Below, in pieces: positions 43,251-55,060 of a DNA stretch of 64,000 nt (position 1 is the stretch's first letter; each line of letters opens with the position of its first letter). The notes beneath the pieces are model-generated. The model was given only the letters and a program-made list of their open reading frames with translations. It was not told the origin of the DNA and made no database searches. The translations under genes and the position numbers were made by a program. This stretch comes from Haematobia irritans (taxonomy: Eukaryota; Arthropoda; Insecta; Diptera; Muscidae), in NCBI RefSeq assembly GCF_050003625.1, contig NC_134398.1, positions 21,490,622 through 21,554,621 of the forward strand, in the 5' to 3' direction.

Positions 43251-44799
43251 TTTATTTTATTTGACCTTAAAAAATGTCTATGTCAAAGGGAATTTTGTGT
43301 CTCTTAAATTTTCCCGTTTGGAAAATTGAATTGCAAAATATTTCCCTATTGACTTCTTTAGCATTTAAACCACTGATCTTTTTCTCTATCTGAGAGATCT
43401 TTTGTTCCTTCTACGTTGGCTATGGATTTTGTGTAAATAATTTAATCTCAGCGGTTATGTATCTCTGCCAATGTTGCCGCTTAAGCTGGTGAATTTTGTT
43501 TGCCCTATGTGATGTGTGGGCTGTGTGATGGGATTTGAAGCTTGTATGTAGTGTGTAGCACTTACGGTTAGGATACATCTATGCTTTTGAGACTGATTTA
43601 GTAAGTGTTTGTCTTGTGCCTGGTGGAGTTCGAAATCGAGAAGTCCTTGTATTGATGAAACATAAAGATAAATACTATCACGTTAACTGTTTATAAAAAT
43701 TTTGAAAAAAAACTTAAAATTGTTGTCTTCAAATAATTTGGTGTAATTAAAAATTACAAAATGATAAATACAAAACGGTATCGGTGGATTTATATTTCGG
43801 TTTCGGCAATATTAGAACCTATAATACCAATGAAGCGAAACTTAATACTTTTCTTTTTTTGTGACTCATTTTTTTCGCATAATGTGTTTGTAAATATCAA
43901 ACCTTTAAACATTTTTACTAGCGTAAGAGGTAGCCTGTAAGAAAACTTTTTGAAAAAGTGATGATTAAGTAATTTTATTTGTGGCCCAGCATAGTCAGAA
44001 AAATATTTTTTCCCTAGGCCTGTGAGGACCTTGTGTCCAAGTGAATCTCTTAAAAAAAAGTAGGTGGGAAGACAGTTCATAATCCTGTCCGTAGTTGGGC
44101 GAGAGGTGTCTATTTTGCTTCGACGTGTGAGGGTCGTATTTTTCTATTCACCGATAGATTGGGCAAATAATTTGGTATATTGTATATACAACTTTGTGAT
44201 CATCCTACTCTTATCGAGGTAGTCGATGTGGATGTAGATCAGAAAATGGTGGCCATCATTTTATGGTCGATGGCACAGTGTATCCACGTTTTCCCGACTG
44301 TTACGAAATGACTTATACCATCCATCGGAATAAGATTTAGAGTTGAAACAGAGCTCTGAAATATAGAGCTTGATGTCAGGATTTGGGAACATAAGCGTCG
44401 CCAATCGCTCCGATAGCTTTCTCAAGACCAACATTCTTCGGCCAATCTTCCAATATGAGATTATGGATTTCTGTTACATTGACCTGAATTGTAACCGTTC
44501 TAGGGGCACCTGGATGTGGCTAATACATCAATTTTTGAGCGTAGTTATCAAGGGAGGACAATATCCGTATACACAAACCAAAAAGGTATTTAATTTCCAA
44601 AATCAAGAATCGGATCCCCCAATCGATAACGTTTTATTTTTCATTTCTCTCCGCCAGGCAAGTCTGCTTACGCATACCAATGACGGTAGTCGATAATTAC
44701 AATTTTGTAGCTAATCACTTAAAAGTATCCTCAAGAATCTTGTAATGCTGTCTGATCATGGAGCACTTTCTATGGATATGTCCAGAAAATTAAAATTAG
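43251..44799. other. Gene-free stretch
   Basis: Contains frames of about 100 codons on both strands (43790-44080 reverse, 44370-44696 forward) with ordinary amino-acid mixtures, but no motif I recognise. GC rises to near 45 percent at 44200-44700. This could be a decayed retroelement or gene fragment; no function is claimed. Confidence 0.3.
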
Positions 44800-46492
44800 G
44801 ATGGTTAACCCAATAACCCAAAATCTACCAAATTAATCTACCAAAATTGAAAAGAAAATATACCAAAAATCTACCAAACTTAAACAAATCAATCAATGAA
44901 TAATATCGTCAAAATTTTATTTCTGTAGAAAACTTTGTCAACATTTTATTTCTATAGAAAATTTTGTCAAAATTTTAGTTCTATAGAAAATTTTGTCAAA
45001 ATTTTATTTCTATAGAAAATTTTGTCAAAATTTTATTTCTATAGAAAATTTTGTCAAAATTTTATTTCTATAGAAAATTTTGTCAAAATTTTATTTCTAT
45101 AAAAAAATTTTGTGAAAATTTTATTTCTATAGAAAATTTTGTCAAAACATTTCTATAGAAAATTTAATCAAACTCTGATTTTTATAGAAAATTTTGTCAA
45201 AATTTTATTTCTATAGAAAATTTTGTTAAAATTGTATTTCTATAGAACATTTTGTCAAAATTTTATTTCTATAGAAAATTTTGTCAAAATTTTATTTCTA
45301 TAGAAAATTTTCTCAAAATTTTATTTCTATAGAAAATTTTGTCAAAATTTTATTTCTATAGAAAATTTTCTCAAAATTTTATTTCTATAAAAAATATTCT
45401 CAAAAGTTTATTTCTATAGAAAATTTTCTCAAAATTTTATTTCTACAGAAAATTTTGTCCAAATTTTATTTCTATAGAAAATTTTGTCAAAATTTTATTT
45501 CTATAGAAAATTTTGTCAAAATTTTATTTCTATAGAAAATTTTGTCAAAATTTTATTTCTATAGAAAATTTTGTCAAAATTTTATTTCTATAGAAATATT
45601 TTTTCAAAATTTTATTTCTATGATAAAATTTTGCCAATTTTTTTTTCTCAAAATTTATTTCTATAAAAATTTTTTGTCAAAATTTTATTTCCATGAAAAA
45701 TTTTTGTCAAAATTTAATTTCTATAGAAAATATTGTCAACATTTAATTTCTATAGAAAATATTGTCAATATTTTATTTCTATAGAAAATTTTGTCAAAAT
45801 TTAATTTCTATAGAAAATATTGTCAAAATTTAATTTATATTGAAAATATTGTCAAAATTTTATTTCTATAGAAAATTTTGTCAAAATTTTATTTCTATAG
45901 AAAATTTTGTCAAAATTTTATTTGTATAGAAAATTTTGTTAACATTTTATTTCTATAGAAAATTATATTCAAAATTTTATTTCTATAGAATATTTTGTCA
46001 AAATTTTATTCCTATAGAAAATTTTGTCAAAATATTAATTCTTTAAAAAATTTTGTTAAAATTATATTTCTATTAAAAATTTTGTCAAAATTTTATTTCC
46101 ATAGAAACTTTTGTCAAAATTTTACTTCTATAGAAAATTTTTGTCAACATTTTATTTCCATGGAAAATTTTGTCAAAATTTTATTTCTATAGAAAATATT
46201 GTCAAAATTTAATTTCTATAGAAAATATTGTCAAAATTTTATTTCTATAAAAAACATTTGTCAAAATTTTATTTGTATAGAAAATTTTGTCAAAATTTTA
46301 TTTTTATAAAAAATCTTGTCTACATTTTATTTTTATTGAAATGTTGGTCAAAATTGTATTTCTATGGAAAATTTTGTCAAAATTTTATTTCTACGGAAAA
46401 TTTTGTCTAAGATCTACACAAAACATTAGGAATTCCGCCAAACAGTAAAAATTCTACCATTTTTGGTAGAATTCTTCAACTATGGCAACCCT
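44800..46492 (+). mobile_element. Minisatellite-bearing element with block A7
   Basis: The left subterminal repeats AAATCTACCAAATTAATCT, then the array runs from 44905 to 46410 in forward orientation (about 50 units). The right subterminal keeps CAGTAAAAATTCTACC, TTTTTGGTAGAATTC and ATGGCAACCCTG. The order matches copy 1 at 26673. Terminal bases are too diverged for a target duplication to be read. Confidence 0.75.
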
Positions 46493-47568
46493 GACTGCGA
46501 TAAAACAAATTACTGTTGAAAAACTTTTTGGTCTGCGATCGAAACTGAGTTTAACCCTATGATCATTCCTATGCAAGACGTTCAGTTAACTCATGCAAAT
46601 CCTTGGATAATTCTTTCTTTAACAAACCTCCCATAACAATTTCCTCATAGCCATTGGATGAAAATTGAAATTTTCTATTGTATACATTGACATTATATTT
46701 AATCTGCACGATATTGTCTCCTCGAGAACAACATAAGATGCTTATAGTCGCATATTTTTTCTTGTATGAGAATAAGCTAACATTTCGTCCAAGGAATTTC
46801 TAATATTTTCACAATATTGTCTCCAGCTACAAAATAAAATGGAGAAAAGAAAAACAAACATTATTCCAGTCAAACCTCTTATAACAATGCCATTACCTTG
46901 TCTGCAGCCTTTAAGAAACTGGGAAATAAGCGAAAACCGTTAAGAAAGAAAGAATTCCAAGTGGATATTTTTATAGCTTGCATTCTTTTTATGGCCAACG
47001 CATCCGAAATCAACATTCCGCATAACACCATGAAATAGAAAGAAATTATGGTCACACGCACACACACACATCCATAGACGAGAGGCAGACATACATATAT
47101 TCCTGTATGTATACGTTAAATAGATGATGAAGAACATAACGCCCATATTTTGCCTTTTTTTATTTTTAATGGTAACTTCCAAGGAGCTAAGGATGGTTAT
47201 TAGAGTTCGACCGAAGTGGGTGTTCGGGGAAAAACTCATCATATTTGGCCAAAGAAAAAGTCAATTTTAAAATATATTTTAATTAAATAAATTACGAGAT
47301 CTTTCATTTAATATTAACATACTTGATGAACAAAAACGCAAGAAATGCAATTACACCCAAAGAAACTTGTTACTAGAAGCAGCAGAAATGTCTGTTACAA
47401 AAAGGGTTACTGAAATAACAAAAAATGTCTGATATCTTTTAAGCTCGATATGTATGTCTTGCCCAAAAAATCGGAATATTTAATAATTTGAAGTTTTTAA
47501 GGATAATAGTGCAGTAATATACAAAAAAATATTTTTAGTGCTTAAATATGTTTTGTCAACTAGATGTA
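46493..47568. other. Gene-free stretch
   Basis: Unique AT-rich sequence with a short (CA)n tract at 47055-47070. No exon or repeat end recognised. Confidence 0.35.
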
Positions 47569-48905
47569 ACAGGTTGGCTGATAAGTCCCCGGTCTAACAA
47601 AGAAAAACACATTTTTTTGTCAAAATTTTTTATTATTTAACATAGTTCCCTTCAAGAGCGATACAACGATTATAACGACCTTCCAATTTTTTGATACCAT
47701 TTTGGTAGTACTCCTTCGGTTTTGCCTCAAAATATGCCTCAGTTTCGGCGATCACCTCTTCATTGCAGCCAAATTTTTTCCCAGCGAGCATCCTGTTGAG
47801 GTCTGAGAACAAGAAAAAGTCGCTGGGGGCCAGATCTGGAGAATACGGTGGGTGGGGAAGCAATTCGAAGCCCAATTCATGAGTTTTTGCCATCGTTCTC
47901 AACGACTTGTGGCACGGTGCGTTGTCTTGGCGAACCAACACTTTTTTCTTCTTCATATGGGGCAGTTTTGCCGCGATTTTGACCTTCAAACGCAGCAATA
48001 ACGCCATATAATAGTCACTATTGATGGTTTTTCCCTTCTCAAGATAATCGATAAAAATTATTCCATGCGCATCCCGTTGTAATTTATATAAATTGGCCGC
48101 TATGTGGCTTCAAATTACATGATGAAAATAAAAATAAAATAAAAACAGAGGCCATTACTTTGCCAGCGGACTTTTGAGTCTTTCCACACTTCGGAGACGG
48201 TTCACCGGTCGCTGTCCACTCAGCCGACTGTCGATTGCACTCAGGAGTGTAGTGATGGAGCCATGTTTCATCCATTGTCACATATCGACGGAAAAACTCG
48301 GGTGTATTACGAGTTAACAGCTGCAAACAACGCTCAGAATCGTCAACACGTTGTTTTTGGTCAAATGTGAGCTCGCGCGGCACCCATTTTGCACAGAGCT
48401 TCCGCATATCCAAATATTGATGAATGATATGACCAACACGTTCCTTTGATATCTTTAAGGCATCTGCTATCTCGATCAACTTCATTTTACGGTCATTCAA
48501 AATCATTTTGTGGATTTTTTTGATGTTTTCGTCGGTAACCACCTCTTTCTGGCGTCCACTGCGTTCACCGTCCTCCGTGCTCATTTCACCACGCTTGAAT
48601 TTTGCATACCAATCAATTATTGTTGATTTCCCTGGATACTCATTATCAAGCCAAGTTTTTGCTTCCACCGTATTTTTCCCTTCAGAAAACAGTATTTTAT
48701 CAAAACACGAAATCCCTTTTTCCATTTTTTTTCACAATAACAAAAGTTGTTTCACAAAAGACGCTCTATCTCACAAACTAATTGTCTTACAGACGTCAAA
48801 TTTTGACACGAATCATTTGAAGGTTGGTCCTATATAAAAATAATATGTATTTAATACTAGCGACGCCATCTATGTGTCAGACCGAGGACTTATCAGCCAA
48901 CCTGT
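47569..48905 (-). mobile_element. Himar1-like mariner (irritans subfamily), TA-flanked
   Basis: The ends ACAGGTTGGCTGATAAGTCC, then CCGGTCT, at 47569 and AGACCGAGGACTTATCAGCC, then AACCTGT, at 48905 are inverted copies with one mismatch. They match the known Himar1 terminal repeat, and TA lies on both sides (47567-47568 and 48906-48907). Array A8 starts directly at the right TA. The ends look intact, so a trans-acting Himar1-type transposase could in principle act on it. Confidence 0.93.
47633..48725 (-). pseudogene. mariner transposase, Himar1 type, broken
   Basis: Nearly the whole 348-aa family protein is present, including STIIDWYAKFKRGEMSTEDG, the WVPRELT linker and all three catalytic Asp sites: VTMDETWLHHY, RQDNAPCHKS and YSPDLAPSDFFLF (34 residues apart, DD34D). 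Lesions are: a local frame slip over residues 4-17 that recovers at GKNTVEAKTWL, a 12-bp loss before PGKSTIID, loss of one codon in DQKQRVDD, and an insertion of about 64 bp at 48076-48139. The insertion follows MASVF, brings a stop and shifts the frame. The frame resumes with DAHGIIFIDYLEKG and ends in ALEGNYVK. It is not functional. Confidence 0.92.
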
Positions 48906-48907
48906 TA

Positions 48908-49912
48908 TAGAAAATTTTGTCAAAATTTTATTTCTATAGAAAATTTTGTCAAAATTGTATATCTATAGAAAATTTTGTCAAAATTTTATTTCTATAGAAA
49001 ATTTTGTAAAAATTTTATTTCTATAGATAATGTTGTAAAAATTTTATTTCTATAGAAAATTTTGTCAAAATTTTATATCTATAGAAAATTTAGTCTAAAT
49101 ATTGTATATCTATAGAAAATTTTGTCAAAATTTTATTTCTATAGAAAATTTTGTCAAATTTTTATTTCTATAGAAAATTTTGTGAAAATTTTATTTCTAT
49201 AGAAAATTTTGTCAAACTTTTATTTCTATAGAAAATGTTGTCAAAATTTGAAAATTGAAAATTTTGTAAAAATTTTATTTCTATAGAAAATTTTGTAAAA
49301 ATTTTATTTCTATAGAAAATTTTGTAAAAATTTTATTTCTATAGAAAATTTTGTAAAAATTTTATTTCTATAGAAAATTTTGTAAAAATTTTATTTCTAT
49401 AGAAAATTTTGTCAAAATTGTAGTTCTATAGAAAATTTTGTCAAAATTTTATTTCTATAGAAAATTTTGTCAAAATTTTGTTTCTATAGAAAATTTTGTC
49501 AAAATTTTATTTCTATAGAAAATTTTGTCAACAGTTGTCAAAATTTTATTTTTATGGAAATTTTGTCAAAATTTTATTTCTATAGAAAATTTTGTAAAAA
49601 TTTTATTTCTATGGAAAATTTTGTCAAAATTTTATTTCTATAGAAAATTTTGTGAAAATTTATTTTTATGTAAAATTTTGTCAAAATTTTATTTTTATGG
49701 AAATTTTTGTAAAAAATTTTATTTCTATAGCAAATTTTGTCAAAATTTTATTTCTATAGCAAATTTTGGCAAAAAATTTATTTCTATAGAATATTTTGTC
49801 AAAATTTTATATTTATAGAAAATTTTGTCAAAAATTTATATCTATAGAAAATTTTGTCAAAAATTTATATCTATAGAAAATTTTGTCAAAATTTTATTTC
49901 TATAGAAAATTT
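48908..49912 (+). repeat. 29-bp minisatellite block A8
   Basis: About 34 forward units starting at the mariner flank. Units from about 49262 to 49400 are a run of identical GTAAAAATTTT variants, a sign of very recent local amplification. The array stops at TTTCCCATTCTCCC with no element end visible. Confidence 0.93.
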
Positions 49913-51964
49913 CCCATTCTCCCATCTCCCCATGGGCGGTCAGTGACGTTGTCATCAACAACACCATCTCTACCAGCATAGAGCATAGTTCAAATACCTG
50001 TAGCATCATCATCAGAGTAGCAAAATAATTTTCGTTGTCATCGCTAAACCACACGGTGAGGCATATTCACATGATGCTTGTTGTTTATTCTATCCATACA
50101 TGCTCCATACTCAAGAATGTGTTTGCTATTGACATCCATATAGTAATCTTCATCAGAAACTAAAATGCGCGCGCGATTTTCACATTTCTTGTTAATGTTG
50201 TGTGTTGTGGAGAACTAACCGGTTCTGCCATTTTCGTCATTGTCGAAGCAATGTTCTACCATAATTCCTATGGCTATGGGTTTTTGCGGCTGATATTGGA
50301 GGGATGGCCGCATTGGCGTAGTAGATTAAATGGATTTTAAGGATTAATACCCTAAGACCTAAGAATATATGGACCATAGGGATTTTGAGATATTTTTAAG
50401 GCTTGCGAGCATTTGAATGATGGAAAAATTCACCATCATTGCTATCACAATGGTGGTCTCGTTAGCCTACATTTGTGTGTCCAACCTAAACGAATATGAA
50501 CGAATTATAAGCAAATTCTTTGTTACTGCTTGCGTGGTGTACAAAGCTCTCTTTTCGTCTTTGGCCCCTTCTACAAATTCTATACGCTGCGACCATGGTT
50601 TGATGCTACGTTTTTTTTTGTATTTATTTTGTTTATTCAATTTTCATCCAAAAACTTGGATTGCTATGAAAGCTTTAAACATTTCCTTTCCTTAGCCTTC
50701 CTTGCCTTGTACATCCATTTATGAAGCAGCCAACAATTTTAACAATCAGTTCTCTCTCTCTCTCTCTACGTTGTTTGTTGTGGTGATTTTGCAACTATAA
50801 AAATATTTTCTGGTTTAGAATTCTTAGAATATTTTCTGCCACAACTCCCAAGAAAAAGTAAATGAGGCATGTTTTGGACGGCATTCCTTCGTACTAGCAA
50901 TGTTGTGTTGCTGACGTCTTTTTAGGTGGTTTGTCATGTATTTTTATAAGAGTGTGTGTGTAATGCAATTTTACAGTAAGGATTTTGGCACACACACAAA
51001 TATTTTGATTTGGATTTTATGCAGGTGTTCATAAAAAAATGCGAAAAAGCATTTTTAGAAATTTATCGAAATTACAAAAGAAATGTGCACAAATATTTAT
51101 GAATATGTAGATAATTTGGACAAATCTCATCAAAGATGAAACGGAAGTGTATCCCCAAACGCATTAAATGAATGAAATTCAAAACAGCTTCTGTTGGAAT
51201 TTCTAAGGCTTTACCTTCAACTCGCTTTTCAAAATATGATGCATCTTTTTGCTGCATATTTTTCGATCTATATTCATTTGATGGGACTTTCACTTACAGA
51301 AGGCTTTTCTTGTTTTGCGCCTATATTTTTGGTTATGCCAATTTCTAGGAAAATGTTTGTACCAAAAACCCCCAATGTAATTCCACCAGATATCAAGAGG
51401 ACCTCCGATATTTTAATATATGCCGCAACGTAGTGATTGAATGAGTTTAAATTCATATTTCATCGCTTCCACGAAGGTAACCCACTTAATGGTGATATGC
51501 AACCTATTTTTGTTTATAGAGTTTCTCTCAAAAGTATAAACCAATTTGAAATCTAAAAACCCTTTTCTTTCCACGATTTTGTTATATTCTTTGAGTTTCG
51601 TTTCGAAAGAACGTCTTTCAGTTTTCCTTTCACATGCATATACTCTAGATACTTAATAGATTTATGAGCAAGTGTTTCCATTTTTATGTCCACAAACTGT
51701 TATTGTACTCTATAATATGTTGTAATTGCATTTTTATGGGTTTTCCTCCATTTCATTCTTGCTCCCATCACATCGGTTGTTGGTCATAATCGTCGTTTTG
51801 ATGTGTTCCCTCCCATTTTTTTGTAGTTATTTCTTTCCAGGCAGACATGCTACAGCTTCGGGGTTTTAGGTGTTAATATTGTTGTTGAAAACATACCTAA
51901 CAATATTCGGCCGAACCAGAGAGGTTATTAAAAAATATGTTTGGTTTAGACCAATGTTGGGTTA
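49913..51964. other. Gene-free low-repeat DNA with a CT microsatellite
   Basis: Unique sequence of near-average composition. A (CT)n run sits at 50749-50767. A GCGCGCG patch is at about 50166. No exon, RNA gene or transposon end was supported; it may be intronic. Confidence 0.4.
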
Positions 51965-52827
51965 TAGCCTTTTTACACTTAAGCACATTTACGGGGAATG
52001 AACGGAAAATGTCGATATATGAAATATTGCGTTTATATGCTCAACATTTAACATTTCACATCTTTCAATTTGACGTTTCCCTTCTAAAAAAATCGTCGCC
52101 TTTTAATAGCTAAAAATCTAAATATAATGTTTTTTAAGAACTATTTGACGGTTTCAACTAAACAACAGTAACAATAACTAGTGCAGTTGAAAGAACTACC
52201 ATGAGTGCAACATGAGGATGGAATAAGCCACTTATATTTTATAGTTGACCAAATTAGTTTTGGCAACCCAATAATTAAAATCAGTTTTCTTGGTGAAACT
52301 TATGATTAAATGAAATAACTGTGACTTACTTGAATTATGAATTTGTTTAAAATGTTTTATTTAAATTGTGTAATATAATTTTTTTAGCGTAAGTTCACTT
52401 TGTTGCCAGAAGGTTCATTATGGTCGTTTTATCCTTCCACCCAAAACTTCATTAAACTCCTCGTATATTTCTATATTTCTTACGACCCGGTACGCGTTGA
52501 TAGGTGCAATTTGTTGCTAAAATGATGAGGTTTCACTAAATGGGAAAACATATATAATAATGAGCTGAAAAGTACATACTTGTAGTGCTTAACAATTATA
52601 TTTCAAAAAAAAAAAACAATGTTGACATTTATATCATTTATGTCATTTTTTCTAGTGAAGACACTTAAATAATCGAATACAATGAGTTGAAACAAAGTGA
52701 AATAGGAACATTTTCCAAAGATGTTGAACATTTTTAAGGTGTACGACGTCCAAATTAGTATTGAAAAATGTTAAAATCTTTGGCAAATTGATGTTAGATG
52801 TTAAATGTGTGTAGTTTAAAAAGGCTA
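51965..52827. mobile_element. Possible element with TAGCCTTTTTA inverted ends
   Basis: Left TAGCCTTTTTACACTTAAGC, then ACATTTA, mirrors right TTAAATGTGTGTAGTTTAAA, then AAGGCTA, over about 27 bp with several mismatches. The flanks GGGTTA and CTACTAGGTTATA are similar but not a clean duplication. The interior is AT-rich and non-coding. Moderately uncertain. Confidence 0.45.
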
Positions 52828-53220
52828 CTACTAGGTTATAGTTTCAGCCTCAAGGCATATTTAGCATATTGAACTGACAATTGTGACATATAAAAATAAA
52901 AATTCAAATTAAAATTATTTTATACAACAAATTTTTAAATATTCAATTTGCTTTACATATATGACATAAAAGTATCGAAATAAATGGTACTCATAATTGA
53001 TGGTACGAATTACTTCATTTATTCTTACGAGCCGCAACCACGGTTGCCACGTTTGGTAGAATTCTACCAAAAATGGTAAATTTTTTACTGTTTAGTAGAT
53101 TGGTTGAACTCTTGATGTTTTGGTAGATTTTGCAAAATATTTCTCGCCTACTAGAAAGTACTTCACAAATATAAATAAAATAAATAGAAATAAAAGTTTG
53201 AAAAAATTTTCTATAAAAAT

Positions 53221-54119
53221 CAGGGACCGTAAATAACTGTTATCCAGAAAATTTAAACTCAAAAACTCTTCATGTTAGAGTCAACGGAGACCTATACTGT
53301 CATATACCATAAGATTCATCTCGGAAAGCTCTTTCAGAATCTATGGTGATATTAAAAAAACGCTCCCAACTCCAAAGTTAACGGTTATTTTTCAACGTAA
53401 AAATAAAAGGTAATAAATAAAACTCTGTTTAGGAGTTTTATTTTTTCCTTCAGAAAATAATACTCTTTTTTGGAGTTTTATTTTTTTCTTCAGAAAATAA
53501 TACTCTTTTTTGGAGTTTTATTTTTTTCTTCGGAAAATAAAACCCTTTTTCACTAATAGTACTGAGAACACGGAGATTTTTTGAAAAAGGTCCCTTGAGA
53601 CAGTGTTATCAGACTCGCTTTCATCATCCTCGTCGAATAATTTTACCATTTCAATCAAATTCCGACCAGTATCCGTAGTAATTGTGCAAATTTGTTCCCT
53701 GTCATGTTCCTAAAATAAATTTTAATTTAACTTACTAAAGATGGGAATTATATATATCTCGTATACAACAAAGATGCATAAAAGTCTAAGTCTCGAACGC
53801 GCTTTAATAAATCTACAAATTGTATCAAAGTAATCCTTCACAAACAGTTGCAGTGAAGGAGCAGCACACATGACTGATTGTTCTCATAACACGGAGATTT
53901 TTTGAAAAAGGTCCCTTGAGAAAGCTTTCAACATCCTCGTCGAATAAATTTGGCGAACATAGCACGGCCTTGGAAGTAGGCCGTCTTAAATAAAAAATGA
54001 ATAAAACTATGAATAAAACTCTATTTTTAACAGTTTCAATCGAGTTTTTATTTTTTACTCACAAAATAACGATTAAAAAATAACTTTTTTGATAGCACTT
54101 ATAACCGTTACGGTCCCTG
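53221..54119. mobile_element. Non-autonomous hAT-like element, TIR CAGGGACCGTAA
   Basis: Ends CAGGGACCGTAA (53221) and TTACGGTCCCTG (54108-54119) are exact inverted copies. They are flanked by a perfect duplication, ATAAAAAT (53213-53220 and 54120-54127). The 899-bp interior holds three tandem units of about 40 bp around TTTTGGAGTTTTATTTTTT (53421-53545). It also has a 33-bp direct repeat beginning AACACGGAGATTTTTTGAAA at 53567 and 53888. There is no transposase. Confidence 0.9.
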
Positions 54120-54124
54120 ATAAA

Positions 54125-54720
54125 AATACAATATTGAGAAAATGTTTATAGAAATGAAATTTTGACAAAATTTCCTATAGATATGAAATTTTGACAAAAT
54201 TTCTTATAGAAATGAAATTTTGACCAAATTTCCTATAGAAATGAAATTTTGACAAAATTTCCTATAGATATGAAATTTTGACAAAATTTCCTATAGAAAT
54301 GAAATTTTGACAAAATTTCTTATAGAAATGAAATTTTGACAAAATTTCCTATAGAAATGAAATTTTGACAAAATTTCCTATAGAAATGAAATTTTGACAA
54401 AATTTCCTATAGAAATGAAATTTTGACAAAATTTCCTATAGAAATGAAATTTTGACAAAATTTCTTATAGAAATGAAATTTTGAAATTTCCTATAGAAAT
54501 GAAATTTTGACAATTTCCTATAAAAATGAAATTTTGACAAAATTTCCCATAGAAAATAAAATTTTGACAACATTTCCTATAGAAATGAAATTTTGACAAA
54601 ATTTCCAATAGAAATGAAATTTTGACAAAATTTTCGATAGAAAAAAATCTACAAAAATTCCTATAGAAATGAAATTTTCGAGAAAATTTTCTATAAATAT
54701 ACACATTTTCTATAAATAAC
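54125..54720 (-). repeat. 29-bp minisatellite block A9, homogenised GAAATGAAATTT variant
   Basis: About 20 units, nearly all with GAAATGAAATTTTGACAAAA and TTTCCTATAG. This variant is rare in the other blocks, so the whole block was probably amplified from one or two units. Confidence 0.95.
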
Positions 54721-55060
54721 TTTAATCTTTGTTATAGGCCAGCCATACTATCAAAGTCTGAAGGGATATTATTGCACTCATATATATTGTAGTGATTAAA
54801 AAATAATAAACTTCTAAAATAAACTAATAAAACATTTCTTTTGAAGAAACATTTTTCCATAATAACCACCATAATTTGATCAAACTCAGCAAAACAAGAT
54901 TTTTTGATTTGGTATTTGTTTTTTGTAAAATTTTCTTCAAATTTTGGTAGATTATTTATGGCTCGACTGGTAACTGTGGCCGCAACACATTTCCTCATAT
55001 TTCGAAGCATACATCGATACATTTCCAGATTTTCTCTATTTTAAATTTTTCACTTGTTGA

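Larger units (their letters stand above)
53039..54978 (-). mobile_element. Minisatellite-bearing hAT-like element, copy 3 (best TSD)
   Basis: Left end CACGGTTGCCACGTTTGG, right end TGGCTCGACTGGTAACTGTG. A perfect 8-bp duplication GCCGCAAC lies at 53031-53038 and 54979-54986, confirmed by the empty site at 20.3 kb. It is inverted relative to copy 1: the palindromic TTTGGTAGAATTCTACCAAA end comes first and the CTCGA/AATAAT end last. The array (54125-54720) runs accordingly in reverse. It is interrupted by another hAT-like element at 53221-54119. Confidence 0.9.
52861..55060. repeat. Dispersed repeat, copy interrupted by minisatellite element
   Basis: 52861-53038 and 54979-55060 together match the uninterrupted copy at 20160-20345 (AACTGACAATTGTGAC, then TCTTACGAGCCGCAAC, then ACATTTCCTCATATTTCGAAG). 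The tail (TTCCAGATTTTCTCTATTTTA) also resembles 23050-23070. Confidence 0.75.

Noticed and set aside
45542..46410. Open frames coding for repeated peptides such as MSKFYFYRKFCQNFISIENF in the minisatellite blocks
   Set aside because: They arise because 29 bp steps through all three frames, with the only regular stop (CTATAG) lost in variant units. They occur in every array, end at array borders and have no start context, so they are by-products of the repeat.
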